DNA from: Laguncularia racemosa
Lineage: Eukaryota > Streptophyta > Magnoliopsida > Myrtales > Combretaceae
DNA: 64,000 nt
Direction of reading: 5' to 3'
Assembly (NCBI GenBank): GCA_037954665.1
Contig: JBBMOL010000280.1
Location: forward strand, 310,001 to 374,000
This document shows, one piece after another, positions 47,980-59,074 of the stretch. The notes under the pieces were generated by a model. That model ran no database searches, was not told the origin of the DNA, and saw only the letters and a list, made by a program, of their open reading frames with translations. Both the position numbers and the translations under genes were made by a program. The first letter of the stretch is position 1. Each line of letters opens with the position of its first letter.

Positions 47980-49271
47980 TTTTGTGGATGCAATCTATTT
48001 GATGTACTAATGTAATGTCTAGTAATTGTAGCACACTTACTTCACAAAACACAAATTCACACCAAAACCAACTCACTCCGCCACTTGCACACTACACACA
48101 CAACACACTTTCCAAAACCAATTCACGCAACAATAATATGTTGCAACCCTTCACTTCCACGGTAGCAACAACAAAAACTAACTAAGATGCTTCTTTAAAT
48201 GGCGACAACAACAAGAAATGGAAACAACAACAATACACTCCCACTTCCACTGTAATTTACACACATACACGGCAACAAATTCAAATTTGACACTCCTTAA
48301 TGCAACTTTGCCACAAATGGTAAGAATCAATTTCAAATTCAAATGAAATATAATCAATACCACTCTTTAACTACTTGAAGTAAATGGATGTGTTTCAATT
48401 CAAATTATTTCCTCTTCTTCCACACAAACTCAAATCTGGAAATTGTACACTTCCACTTCCAATTTGCACAACACAACACCACACAAACACCTACACACCT
48501 ACGGTGCACTTCTCCACTTTTACACAATTTATCAACCTCAATTTACATAAGAAGGCAGCAAATTAAATTTGAAAATCAAACCACTTCACTAATTGCAACC
48601 CTTCCACATTTGGTAAGATGCAAATTTTCAAATTCAAACAAACACAATTAACTCCTTCACTCTTAATGCTTGTTTTGAAATCAAATAACTTCCCTTCTTA
48701 CACACTAATCAAATCTGGAAAATGCAAATATCCTCCCCAATTCCGAATTCAACAATGCAAAAACAAACACAATTCCCTTCCTACACAATTGCACTTCCGA
48801 AATTGCACTAACTTTCCTCTTCCTTCACGGCAAGATCAAGAACAAGAAATTACAATAAGATCTCCACTTCTACTACAACAAGTTTTTTTTCAACTCCCCA
48901 AGTAAGATAATCACGCCACTTAGTACCAACATAAACAATTCAATTGTTCCCACTTTCAACAAAGATCAATCACGTAAATGTCAATGTAACAACAACAAAA
49001 AAAAAACATTCAATTGTTCCGAATTTCCACTCTCCTACAATTCGGTTAACAATGGTATGACAAAACTTCAATTCTCAAACCTCAATCAACAAAACCCTTC
49101 TCATCAACCTTCAAGTAACTCACGGCAAGATGAAATTAAAACAATCAATTTCCGAAAACTCAATTGCAACAATCCTTCCTCTTAAACCTTAAGCAATCTC
49201 ACGGCAAGATGAAGATAACCAAATTAATTTTCAAAATCCCAATTGCAACAATCCCTCCTCTTAAACCTGTA
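47980..49271 (-). other. Element D leader, no gene
   Basis: 1.3 kb, C/A-rich on the plus strand, so the transcript is G/U-rich. Repeated cacggYaa motifs occur, including cttcacggcaagatcaag (48824), ctcacggcaagatgaaatt (49119) and ctcacggcaagatgaagat (49198). Confidence 0.65.
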
Positions 49272-49283
49272 GCTCTGATACCA
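49272..49283 (-). promoter_or_regulatory. Element D primer-binding site
   Basis: TGGTATCAGAGC on the minus strand, initiator tRNA-Met type, single copy, five bases from the LTR at 49289. Confidence 0.9.
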
Positions 49284-49288
49284 AAATA

Positions 49289-50191
49289 TGATGTGCCTAA
49301 AGGGGGGTCAAGCACAATCAACTAAAAGGGATGAATTGTCAATGATCATCCACGCCACAAACAAAGGAAAAGCCTCAATATTCCAAATGAAATTCCGAAA
49401 TTGTGATGAATTACAATATATCAAATGACGATTGCTAGAAGGGAAAACGAAATGGTATTCAAATTCAATTCAAAGGTTCTTTCAAATTTCGAAATTAGAA
49501 CCCTAATTTCATAAGAACAAAAAGTACATAAAAGTAACTAAATCCTCACCAGATATGACTCACTAGTTTGGAATTAGGATCAACTTGTAATTTGTTGATA
49601 TAACACACAACAAATCCAAGCCTACTCGCCACAATTTCACTAAGGAAATTGATAAGAGCAATTGCTTGAAAGAGGCACTCTCTCTCACGGCAAAAGGGGT
49701 GTTTTTTCTCAAATATCAAAAAGCTCCTCAAAAACCCTAATTTGCAAGTATTTATACTTGCACCCTTTAGGGTTAGAATGACTAAAAAATCACAACTATG
49801 CCACTATAGGGTGGCCGGTCCTAAAGGTAAAATACAACCAAATAAAATGTCCCATAAAGCTTACAAAATAAATGGTTCAAACATAAATTACAAGTAAAGA
49901 AAATAATCTTCAGCAGGCTAGCTTCATGATGGAATCCGTCGGTTCAACTCATCGCCGGTTCAGGTCGGTCCATAGATAACCCACAAGCTGAGTCTTAGTG
50001 AGTTTATCCATCGCCTTGTGAAACCAAATAAGCATACCTGTTGGAATATACAATTCATGAATAAGATAAAAGAGGTTAGATAATAATTTATTCCGAGGTT
50101 GATCTGCTTGAAATGGGCCTTCATTGCCAAGATTTGAAATCCTTCAATTTTTGTCCTAATGATAGGTCTTGTCGGATTTTGATTCCCATCA
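49289..50191 (-). repeat. Element D 5' LTR
   Basis: 903 bp, tgatgtgcctaaagg ... gattcccatca. Nearly identical to 46374-47275. Confidence 0.93.
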
Positions 50192-50196
50192 TATAA

Positions 50197-50651
50197 TCTG
50201 CAAAATGATCAGCCCCTCAACCCTCTCTTAAGCAAGTATTTATACTTGCTACTCCTAGGGTTAAAAAGTGCTCAAAATTACAAGTTTGCCACTTTTAAGG
50301 TGGCTAACCCTAAATGAAAGTTACAAAGAAATAAAAGTGTCCCAAAACCAAAATACAACCAAAATAGTTCAATAAACATTTACATGATACAAAATAACAT
50401 AAGTCTTCATGATCCAATGCCTCAGAATAAAGAACAATCGCAACGGGTCTTTGATTGTTATCCTGAAAAATGTTATGTGTCCAACTGAAGTTGTAGGACA
50501 TTTTGGCATCCCATGGAGAAGTATAATTGTACCTGTAAGATTATTCCCAAATTTTATTAGATATAAAGATATAAAGTAAAATATGAGCAATTTGGTTAAT
50601 CATCCAAATTGAGTTTTGAAGAAGTTGACGGTGTTAGAAATTTTCCCATAA
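50197..50651 (-). repeat. Element C 3' LTR, inner part
   Basis: Continues the C LTR after the element D insertion (tctgcaaaatgatcagcccc onward) and ends ttttcccataa at 50651. Next to it on the inside is a tctcctcgggcttctg polypurine tract in plus sense. Confidence 0.9.
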
Positions 50652-50789
50652 TCTCCTCGGGCTTCTGAAAGATTTGCCCTCAAATGTAGAGGATCGGTTG
50701 TCGAACTGAACCCTAGGATCTTTGTTGTCCTACTCTCTCGGCTAACCATGGTAGTGAATGGATTCCTGATCTGTTTCTGAAAACCCTAG

Positions 50790-51298
50790 ACCTCAAATGG
50801 AGTCATCGATAATAGAACTATGCGTGACTCGCCCATGCTGAACATATAGGTATTTTCAAACCCATCATGTTTCACCCGTCAATCATACAACCAAGGCCGA
50901 CCCAACAGCAAATGGAATGCATGCATAGGAACTATATCACAAAGTATCTCATCATGATAGTTCTGCCCGACAGTCACAGGAACCTTTACCCTAAGGGTAA
51001 CATGCATGCTACCTTTATTATCCAGCCAATGCAAGTGATAAGGACTAGAATGTGGTATAGTAGACAGTTGTAATTTGTCTACCAGTGCAACAGATATAAC
51101 ATTCATGCAACTACCACTATCGATGATGAGTACACAAAGGTTACCTCTGATTCTGCAAGAGTTATGAAATATGTTCTCCCTCTGAATATCACTAGTATCA
51201 GGAGATGTGGATAGAACCCTGTGTAACACATTAAGGGGTAGATATTTCCCTCATGTATGCTCCTCAGGCGCATTTGCATTCTGATCATCATAATATTC
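50790..51298 (-). pseudogene. Element C protease, stops upstream and inside
   Basis: Follows gag in the same frame after a TAG at the gag end and a TGA near 51251. The open part (51229-50879) has CVLIIDSGSCMNVISVALVD with an intact DSGS active site, YHLHWLDNKGSMHVTLRV, EILCDIVPMHAFHLLLGRPW, then stops. In A the gag/protease boundary codon is Gln, so the TAG here is probably a C-to-T mutation, not a read-through signal. No RT follows; the LTR begins about 140 bp later. Confidence 0.8.
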
Positions 51299-52588
51299 CT
51301 ATAGTGCTGTTGGTAGATCTGTAGGCTCAATTTGATCATGGTCATCCTCAATATCCTCTCCAATGTCTTCCATAACAGTCATCACCCTCTTATTTGGACA
51401 CTGTGCAGCCATATGCCTAAATCCCATGCATTTAAAACATTTTATCTGGCGCGCTTTCCCACTAGTAGATCCGGGAACAGTTTGCCTCGTTTCTGGGGCC
51501 ATGACCTCTTTACCCTTCCCAGTGGGTAAGTTTTCTCTTATAATGGTTGGGGTAGTAATGTCCACTGCCTTGACTCCCTCACCTACCACCTTTGTTCCCC
51601 CTGATCGACTGTCGGCTGAGATGGGTCTATTAACAGTGTTGGGCCTACTACTTGGAGCCCTAAAGAAGTTGGACCTCCTCTGCCTCTCTACTTTTAAGGC
51701 CAACTGAATAGCCTCATCAAGTGTGGTATAGCGCTGCAGCTCAACAATACACGCTATCTCATATTTTAGACCTGAGACAAATCGTGCTATAGTTTGTTCT
51801 GGAGGCTCAACAGACCCACACCTAATCATAAGGGTCTCAAATTCATGCACATAATCATCCACTGTTTTCCCCCCCTGCCTCAAGGTTTGCAGTCGCATAA
51901 ACAGCTCCTGTTTGTAGTGCTCAAGAATGAACCTTTTCCTTAGCAACCTCTTCATATCCCTCCAGGTCTGAACCTCAGCCTCTCCATCCCGACGCCTGTT
52001 GATGATCATATTCTTCCACCAAAGTGCAGCATACCCTACAAATTCAACAGCAGCCAATCTGACCCTGGTACTGTCGTCGATCTCATAATATTCGAAGAGA
52101 CCTTTGACTTTATCCTCCCAGTCTAAGTATTCATCTGCTAATCCTTTACCATCATAGGATGGCATCTGTAGTTTCACATACTCCAAACCTCGAGGTGGCC
52201 TGAAATCCCTATTCTGATTTAGGTTTACCCAAAAATTGTCATCCCTTTCTTCCCTGTTTGGAATATGCTCTTCACCCATCCTTCTATTTAAATTTCCATC
52301 TCCCACTACTCTGTTTCGATAAGGGTTTTGTGGAGCTACTCGAGGTGGTGCTGGTTGGTTTACCACTGGTGGTTGTGGCAAAGTCATCATATCAACTCTA
52401 GTTGCCAGTGTAGCAACTATAGTAGTAAGCTCCTGAAGTTGTTCCTCCAAAGTTCTCCTACCTGCCACATTACGACCATGACCTCCACCAACCTGGCTAT
52501 TGGCTTCTTCACCCAATCCCCCATTCACACTGTCATTAGAAATATTTGTAGATTCTTGTATGTTGTTCCTCAAAACGATATGATTCAA
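51299..52588 (-). CDS. Element C gag, intact, 429 aa
   Basis: The start region includes NISNDSVNGGLGEEANSQVG, corresponding to the MSNDSVNGG start of A. The core is RPPRGLEYVKLQMPSYDGKG, YLDWEDKVKGLFEYYEIDD and FVGYAALWWKNMIINRRRDG, then FETLMIRCGSVEPPEQTIAR. The knuckle is CFKCMGFRHMAAQCPNK (CX2CX4HX4C), followed by an acidic tail EDIGEDIEDDHDQIEPTD. It is a complete capsid-nucleocapsid protein by family standards. It might still be able to form particles, and could package C, D or related RNAs; that is inference. Confidence 0.88.
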   Translation of the reverse strand: MNHIVLRNNIQESTNISNDSVNGGLGEEANSQVGGGHGRNVAGRRTLEEQLQELTTIVATLATRVDMMTLPQPPVVNQPAPPRVAPQNPYRNRVVGDGNLNRRMGEEHIPNREERDDNFWVNLNQNRDFRPPRGLEYVKLQMPSYDGKGLADEYLDWEDKVKGLFEYYEIDDSTRVRLAAVEFVGYAALWWKNMIINRRRDGEAEVQTWRDMKRLLRKRFILEHYKQELFMRLQTLRQGGKTVDDYVHEFETLMIRCGSVEPPEQTIARFVSGLKYEIACIVELQRYTTLDEAIQLALKVERQRRSNFFRAPSSRPNTVNRPISADSRSGGTKVVGEGVKAVDITTPTIIRENLPTGKGKEVMAPETRQTVPGSTSGKARQIKCFKCMGFRHMAAQCPNKRVMTVMEDIGEDIEDDHDQIEPTDLPTAL

Positions 52589-53446
52589 GGGTACACACTT
52601 CCACTACTATACTTCCTTAAACTCCACACAATAGCAACTACAAAAGACAAACAAACAAACCCACTTAATGTTACAATTTTATAATTGCAAATCACGTGTA
52701 ATACTCTTCTCCACAACAAGCCACAAGTACACGATGCAGCAAATTTAATTTCCACAAGTTCACTCCACGGTAACACACAAGCAACAACAACAATTAAGAT
52801 GTATCACTTCCACGGCAACAACAAGGTGAATATTGATTACAAGTAGTCTTCAACTTCCACGGCAAATAATGAAGACAAAAGATTAATAAGTAGCTTTCCC
52901 AAAATGAATTCCGAATCCCACTATAGGCAGCAACTTTTAATTTGAAATTCAAATAACTTCACTTATTGCAAGCCTTCCTCAATTGGTAACAATGAATTCA
53001 AATTCAAATAGCAATCATTAACTCCCATAACTTAATTGCATATGATTTGAATTCAAATAATTCCTTACTAATCAAACTTAATGTAATCTGCAAATTGCAC
53101 TCCACCAATTCAGAATTACACAATGGAATTCAAAGACAACAAACAACACAACTCCTCACGCCACAAGCTATTTCACAGCAAGAATTAGTAAGTTTTACAA
53201 GTTCAAAAAATTGCTAAAGTAAACTTCACTTTGTACTTCTACTCTTCCACATAAATTATTGACCACAAAGTGATATAATAACCTTCCCAAAAAAACTCCA
53301 ACAATAAGCAAATCAAATCCCAATCCAAGGTAATTTCGCAATCTCAAACAACAACAACAACACAATTGCGGTATTCACTTGATCAACCCTAATTGATGAT
53401 CACTTCCACGAAATTGAATACAACCAATTCCCTTCTCTCAACAAGA
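52589..53446 (-). other. Element C leader, no gene
   Basis: 0.86 kb, C/A-rich plus strand, with cttccacggcaacaac and cttccacggcaaataatgaa near 52809 and 52854. No frame of note. Confidence 0.6.
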
Positions 53447-53458
53447 GCTCTGATACCA
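53447..53458 (-). promoter_or_regulatory. Element C primer-binding site
   Basis: TGGTATCAGAGC on the minus strand, single copy, six bases from the LTR at 53465. Confidence 0.9.
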
Positions 53459-53464
53459 AAAAGA

Positions 53465-54477
53465 TGATGTGCCTAAACACACTTGAAAGCACATTCAAAA
53501 GACTTAAGAAAAACTATCTCAAGTCAAGGCAAAATCGGATCAAAAAATAAGGGCAAAATGATGTGAACCAAGTGAAGATATGATGAATTCCAATTGTCCA
53601 ATGATATAATTAGAATACCACACTGATCATGCCTTCTAACAAGACTCTAATTTCATGTAATCCACGCAAATAAAACCTCAATTTGACAAAGAAAAAACCG
53701 TAACAAAATAATCCCTTTTCAAATAGTGAAGAACACACTTCCAAGGGAAATCTTCAATGATGAACCGAATATAATTGATAAATACTTCAAATAAGTACAA
53801 GGATTCGTGAACAATAAGATGTATATCTGACCAAGAAATATCTCAATTCAACCCTAGATATGACACACTAGAGAAGAAAAGAAATCACAACAAAATGAAA
53901 TTGATATAACTCACAATTTCAAGATGTTGCACTCGCCACAATTTCAACTCTTGGGATTGAAATTGATATGAGTTTGGAACCAAGGTATGAACCCTAATTC
54001 TCACGTGAAAGGAGGTGTATAATCTGCAAAATGATCAGCCCCTCAACCCTCTCTTAAGCAAGTATTTATACTTGCTACTCCTAGGGTTAAAAAGTGCTCA
54101 AAATTACAAGTTTGCCACTTTTAAGGTGGCTAACCCTAAATGAAAGTTATAAAGAAATAAAAGTGTCCCAAAACCAAAATACAACCAAAATAGTTCAATA
54201 AACATTTACAAGATACAAAATAACATAAGTCTTCATGATCCAATGCCTCAGAATAAAGAACAATCGCAGCGGGTCTTTGATTGTTATCCTGAAAAATGTT
54301 ATGTGTCCAACTAAAGTTGTAGGACATTTTGGCATCCCATGGAGAAGTATAATTATACCTGTAAGATTATTCCCAAATTTTATTAGATATAAAGACATAA
54401 AGTAAAATATGGGCAATTTGGTTAATCATCCAAATTGGGTTCTGAAGAGGTTGACGGTGTCAGAAATTTTCCCATCA
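53465..54477 (-). repeat. Element C 5' LTR
   Basis: 1013 bp, tgatgtgcctaaacaca ... ttttcccatca, followed by the duplicated aattc. Confidence 0.93.
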
Positions 54478-54482
54478 AATTC

Positions 54483-54600
54483 CCACACTACTTATGCCAA
54501 AGAAAGATGGCTTTAACAAATGTGCATTAATAATTGGGCCATAAACAAGATCACCATCAAGTATCGGTAGCCTATCTTGAGACTTGATGATATGCTTAAC
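54483..54600 (+). pseudogene. H2 RT fragment between the two insertions
   Basis: Reads PTLLMPKKDG and, in a second frame, AINKITIKYR, a stop, then PILRLDDMLN. These are the RT blocks PKKDGSWRMCVDSRAINKIT--YR-PIPRLDDML. Continues at 56239 with KLHS. Confidence 0.82.
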
Positions 54601-56238
54601 TGATAGAGCCATTTTATACTTAATCTTTATAGTATAAATTGTGTTAATTCATTATTGATTTTATAGAAATCATAAGGAAATGGTACTTAATTCTATTATG
54701 GTGATAAATCAGGTTAAATAGAGTCAAGGATGCTAATTCAAGTAAATTAGAGAAGTCATCTACAACTTGGATCAAGACAAGGATTTACAATGCTGGAGGG
54801 AAGTACATGGGCGTGTAATTGAAGTACACGGCCGTGTACTTGGTTTTGAATCAACAGGAAGATACACGGTTGAAATACACGGCCGTGTATCGGAAGCACG
54901 GTTTGAGGCGCGGCCATGGCGCAAACCGTGTTACACACTGGACGAAAAGGCGGAAATGTGGACTTTCAACAGAGAGAGACACGGCTTAGGGCACGGCCGT
55001 GGTGGCAGCCATGGGAGAAACTATGCTTGGAGCCGTGGTGGAAGCTAGACGTGCCAAGGAGAAGAACTTGTAGATCATGCATAGAGGAAGGCACGGTTGA
55101 AAATCTAGCCGTGGGTGGAGCCGTGCTATACATTGGACACGGAAGATGATACGTGAATTATGCACAGAGGAAGGCACGGCTTGACCCACGGCCGTGTGGT
55201 AGGGCGTGCCAGGCAGACGAAGATTCACTTCTCGAAATCTACTTGGAAAAGGAAAGATATTTTCGTATCTTGCTAGCAAAAGATCACATGTCATCCCTCT
55301 AACAATATAAATAGAACCAACCCTAGAGGGTGAGGAAAACTTTTGAATCTTTGGATCTTGAAGAACCTTGGATCATCTTGGAGGCAGAGCAGGCAACCGG
55401 GTTCATCATGTCTCTACTTTTTATTTTCGTTTTGTTGATGAACATGAGTAGCTAAGCTACTTTTCTAGCCAAAGGGTCATAGATGTTTAATTCTCCACGA
55501 ATTGTGAGGTCTAATTGACTTGTATTTATTCTATTCTTTGTTTTTGGATATTCATATATCTTCTGATCGTTTGTCATTATTATCTTTGTTGATTGGTATG
55601 AATAGAGCTCTTCTACTCAATTAGCAAGTTAATATATTGTCAACTAGCACGTCAAATCCGTAATTGTTTGATTGTTCTAGTCTCAGTGACATAATAACAT
55701 GTTTGATTATAAAATAGATGATTGAATTCATGTTATGGAGGTGTGTGATCATGTTTAAATAGGTTATCTTATAATCTACTGGCATGAATTGGTGGTCTCT
55801 CTAGTTTTTAATGCTATTGGTATATTAAATCCTAAGCGCTTGTCTGGGGTTATCTAATCGATAAGAGAAATAATCAAAGAGCTTCTCTTGGTTATCGAGG
55901 AAGTACGGAGAGATAGGTTGTTAGAGCTTGTTAATAACCATAACCAGTTTATCTAGGAATAAGAATAGAAAACATTTACATCGATGATCAATTCCTTGAA
56001 TTAAACTATCTTGATTCCTTTGGCTAGGCTTTTATCAATATTCAATTTTCTTATCTTGTTTTAACTTTATTCGATTCACAAACCAAACCCCCCATTTTCC
56101 TTTTCCTTTTTATTCTCCTTGGATAGAAATAAATTTAACCAATCTCTGTGGATTCGACCTTACTCACCACTATATGCAATTCATATAATTATCTAGGAGT
56201 AGGTTTTATTTTTGTTGGATTCGACACCCATCATTAAC
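54596..56238 (+). mobile_element. Athila-like solo LTR with 5-bp target duplication TTAAC
   Basis: LTR 54601-56233 (1633 bp), tgatagagcc ... cgacacccatca, flanked by ttaac at 54596-54600 and 56234-56238. The H2 RT frame continues across it (LDDMLN then KLHS). Near 54800-55200 are many acacggccgtgta palindromes, and TATAAATA lies at 55306. The 3' part (tggattcgaccttactcacc) resembles Athila/Tat LTR ends. Orientation is taken from the TATA box. Confidence 0.9.
54795..55200. repeat. cluster of ACGGCCGT palindromes in the solo LTR promoter part
   Basis: Examples: tacacggccgtgtac near 54826, tacacggccgtgtat near 54876, gcacggccgtgg near 54992 and cccacggccgtgtgg near 55184. Half sites such as cacggttga and aaaccgtgtta lie between. 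The cluster ends about 100 bp before the TATA box at 55306. Confidence 0.85.
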
Positions 56239-58250
56239 AAACTCCATAGCACTTAGATTTTCTCTAAAGTAAATCTTACAAGCAAATACTATCAAATTAG
56301 AATGCAACTTAAAGATGAATGGAAGATGACATTTAAAACCCACTAACTTGTATGAATGGTTGGCAATGCCATTTGGCTTAACAAATGCCCCCTAGCACTT
56401 TCATGCAACCGATGCATCATGTCATGAGAGACTTCTTAGGTAAATTCACTATTGTATACTTTGACGACACAATAGTGTATAACAAGGATTTACCTAAACA
56501 CATTGCTCAAATAAGAATCATATTTACTATGCTAAGTGAAGAAAGATTATATAAGAACTTAAAGAAATGTTTTTTATACCAAAAGAAAGTCATGTTTCTT
56601 AGGTTTTTAATGTTTGGTGGAGGTGTAAGAGTTGATGAGAAGAAGGTACGAGTGATTCTAAAGTGGCCAATGCCTAAGAATGCAACTGAGGCTAGGAGTT
56701 TCTATGGGCTTACCTCCTTCTATAGGCATTTTATGCGAAACTTTAGCAATATAGTGGCTCCACTCATAAAACTAACAAAAAGATTGCAAATTTTAAGTGG
56801 AATGAAAGGACTCAGAGTAACTTTGATAAGATTCGTCTAAACTCACTTTAACACCTATTCTTGCATCACCAGATTTTGACAAGGTATTCAAGCTCATATG
56901 TTATCAAATACAAGGTAATTCAAATGTAGTAGATGATGCCCTTTCCTATAGGCACACTCTTATCTTTGCATTACAAACCAAGTTGTTGGGTTTTTCATTT
57001 AATCATTAAATAAAATGCAGGCGATGAATCTTTTAAGCTTATTGTGGCTAAGTGTAAGGAAGGGAGAACAATTAAGGGGATCTATCTTATAGATGGCTTT
57101 TTGTTCAAAGGTAGCAAGTTGTGTATTCTTCAATGCTTTGTGAGATCCCTATTAGTTAGAGAGGCTCATTCAGGTGGCTTACTGGGTCACTTTGGTGAAA
57201 AACATACTTTGGAGCTACTAAAATAACACTATTTCTAGCTAGATATGGCTAAAGATGTGCACCAAGTGATAGAAAGGTGTGTAACATGTAAACAAGCTAA
57301 AGGCAGGCAAGAGACTGATAGAAAGTACATGCCCTCACCCATATCATCAAAATCTTAGAGAGATGTGAGTATGGACTTTGTTTTGGGTATATCTAGAATA
57401 AAGAGGGGGAAGGACTTGATAATGGTAGTTGTAGACTACTTCAGTAAGATATCACACTTTGTCCCTTGCTCCAAAACTGATGATGTTGTTGTTTATGTTA
57501 ACCTTTGTTTATACGAAATTGGTCGACTGCATAACATTCCTACAGTATAGTGCCTAACAAGGATGTTAAGTTTCTTAGCTTCTTTAATAGATGTTGTGGA
57601 GAAAGCTAGGCACCAAAATGATGTTAGTACTGCATGTCACCCTTAGATAGATAGCTAAACTGAGGTTGTCAACCATACTCTTAGTACCTTGCTTAGGGCT
57701 ACAGTTGGTAAGAATATTATGGATTAGGATTTGTGTCTCCCTATTGTAGAGTTTTCTTACAATAGGTTGACTCATAGTTTCACCAGTAAGTGTCCTTTTG
57801 AAGTTGTGTATAGATATAATCCCATAAGACCTTTAGATTTAGTGTCTATGTTAACAACAAAAGAAGAGAGCCTTAGTGGGGTCAAAGAAGCCCAAGAGAT
57901 CTAGAAAATCCATCAAAAGGTTACTAAACAGCTATCCAAAACCGTTAAGAAACATAAGCAACTAAGCAATAGAGGAAGAAGACTTGTAACATTTCAACCT
58001 AGAGATCTACTTTGGATCCATCTAAGAAATGATAGGTTTTAAAGCAACAAGCACAAAAGCTATCACCTAGAGTCAATAGACCATTCAAGATTTTACAGAA
58101 GATCAATGAGAATGCTTACAAAGTTGACTTGCTAGGTGATTATGGAGTGTCCATGACTTTCAATGTAACCAACCTCTCTCCATATACTCCAAAAGATAAA
58201 GATGTTTGTGAAGACCTATCTTATTTGAGAGCAAGTCAACAATAGCTCAT
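56239..58250 (+). pseudogene. H2 RT core, RNase H remnant and integrase
   Basis: RT: YYQIRMQLKDEWKMTFKTH, then in another frame LYEWLAMPFGLTNAP and the catalytic VYFDDTIVY at about 56455-56482, followed by EARSFYGLTSFYRHFMRNFS. RNase H is reduced to a fragment (TPILASPDFDKVFK, then a jump). Integrase: LVREAHSGGLLGHFGEKHTL, MSMDFVLGISRIKRGKDLI, HP, stop, ID, then TEVVN (HPQTDGQTEVVN in the family), ending NVTNLSPYTPKDKD. Frameshifts and stops throughout. No chromodomain is obvious. Confidence 0.85.
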
Positions 58251-58253
58251 GTC

Positions 58254-58296
58254 ACACCCGGTAGGGACCTTAAACGTGACAACTTGCCACAGTTGC
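58254..58296 (-). repeat. edge of a gypsy-type LTR (H3), split by element B
   Basis: The tgtcacacccggtagggac start resembles gypsy LTR edges read in reverse and truncates the H2 sequence. The same sequence resumes at 61737 after element B. Confidence 0.45.
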
Positions 58297-59074
58297 TGAT
58301 ACGAATTTGGGTTGCTCTAATACCAAATGATACAAATTGGTATGCTCTGATACCAAATGTTACGAATTTGCAAATGATACGAATTCCTCCACGCAAATCA
58401 ATTCTTCAATAACAATCAAATGTTACAAATTTTTAGGGTTTTCCAGATTTGGTACTAATGAAATAAAAAGAAAGGATATGGACAAAATCACCAATCTATA
58501 GATGCCAAGATTGATAAAATTAAACTGATTCGCAATCAAATCATAGAACGATAGAGTCCACATTTTATAAATCAATCACTAAGGCTAAAGAATTCCAAGA
58601 ATTCAATAACGATGTTCGCCACAAATTCTATAGGGACCAAGAATCTGACAAGAACAATTAGAATATAGGGAAATCAAATTCTCGATATTCAAGAATCTCC
58701 AAAGAGGATTCACACACACGCAAAGTGTTTTTGTTTTCAACCAAAAATAACATTCTCCTTCGAAATACCTAAAGACCACTATTTATATCATGCCAAAAAA
58801 ATTGTGCGAGGCCATTCAAGACTGGCTCAAGGCCAGCCAAAGGCCAGCGGCCTAAATATAAGCCGGCGGCCTATACATAAGCCGGCACCAAGGCCGACGG
58901 CCTTGAAGTTAATTCGGCCGACCTTTATTCAAGGTCGGCTTAAGGCTGGCCGAACTTCGCCTTGTGTCCTCCCGGTGCTTATGTCCTCCCTTTTTGGACC
59001 CCGTGCTGCCACCTATAGCTCGAATTGACTTCGATTTCTTTAGTGCCCGTATCTTAGCTCTTAGAATCGTATCA
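58297..59074 (-). repeat. Element B 3' LTR
   Basis: Begins with two primer-like units (motifs at 58314-58325 and 58344-58355), then tgttacgaatttgcaaatga. A GCCGGC-rich block lies at about 58820-58955. It ends gaatcgtatca. Confidence 0.92.
58820..58955. repeat. GCCGGC-rich repeat block in the element B 3' LTR
   Basis: Repeated gccggcggcctat, aaggccggc and aaggtcggcttaaggctggc, with a small tandem copy of ataagccggcggcct missing from the partner LTR at 61500-61630. Confidence 0.8.

Larger units (their letters stand above)
46369..50196 (-). mobile_element. Element D: young non-autonomous LTR element with one short ORF
   Basis: D spans 46374-50191 (3818 bp), flanked by tataa (46369-46373, 50192-50196). 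LTRs 46374-47275 (902 bp) and 49289-50191 (903 bp) differ at about four sites and one indel by eye. The primer site is gctctgatacca at 49272-49283. The only frame is a 230-codon gag-start fusion directly before the polypurine tract. It must rely entirely on other elements for enzymes and probably for capsid. Confidence 0.92.
45811..54482 (-). mobile_element. Element C: gag-protease LTR retrotransposon, host of element D
   Basis: C spans 45816-54477 with aattc on both sides (45811-45815, 54478-54482). The left LTR is split by element D. Its two parts, 45816-46373 and 50197-50651, add up to 1013 bp, the same as the right LTR (53465-54477). By eye the LTRs differ at about 20 sites. The inside holds a leader, an intact 429-codon gag and a broken protease, but no RT or integrase. 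Confidence 0.9.
43856..58250 (+). mobile_element. H2: decayed Ty3/gypsy gag-pol, interrupted by element C and a solo LTR
   Basis: Plus-strand fragments 43856-45815, 54483-54600 and 56239-58250 read as one gypsy polyprotein: gag, knuckle, protease, RT and integrase. The RT frame continues sensibly across both insertions, and each insertion has a 5-bp duplication. RNase H is mostly deleted. Stops are numerous. The gag start MSNDS and the knuckle and protease style are shared with elements A, C and D. Its own LTRs are not securely located. Confidence 0.8.

Noticed and set aside
51295..51300. TAG between gag and protease in element C as a programmed read-through stop
   Set aside because: A second stop (TGA near 51251) follows in the same frame and the related element A has a glutamine codon here, so simple mutation is more likely.
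54767..55294. Several overlapping open frames in the solo LTR, both strands
   Set aside because: They arise from the GC-rich palindromic repeats, have low-complexity products and no family likeness.
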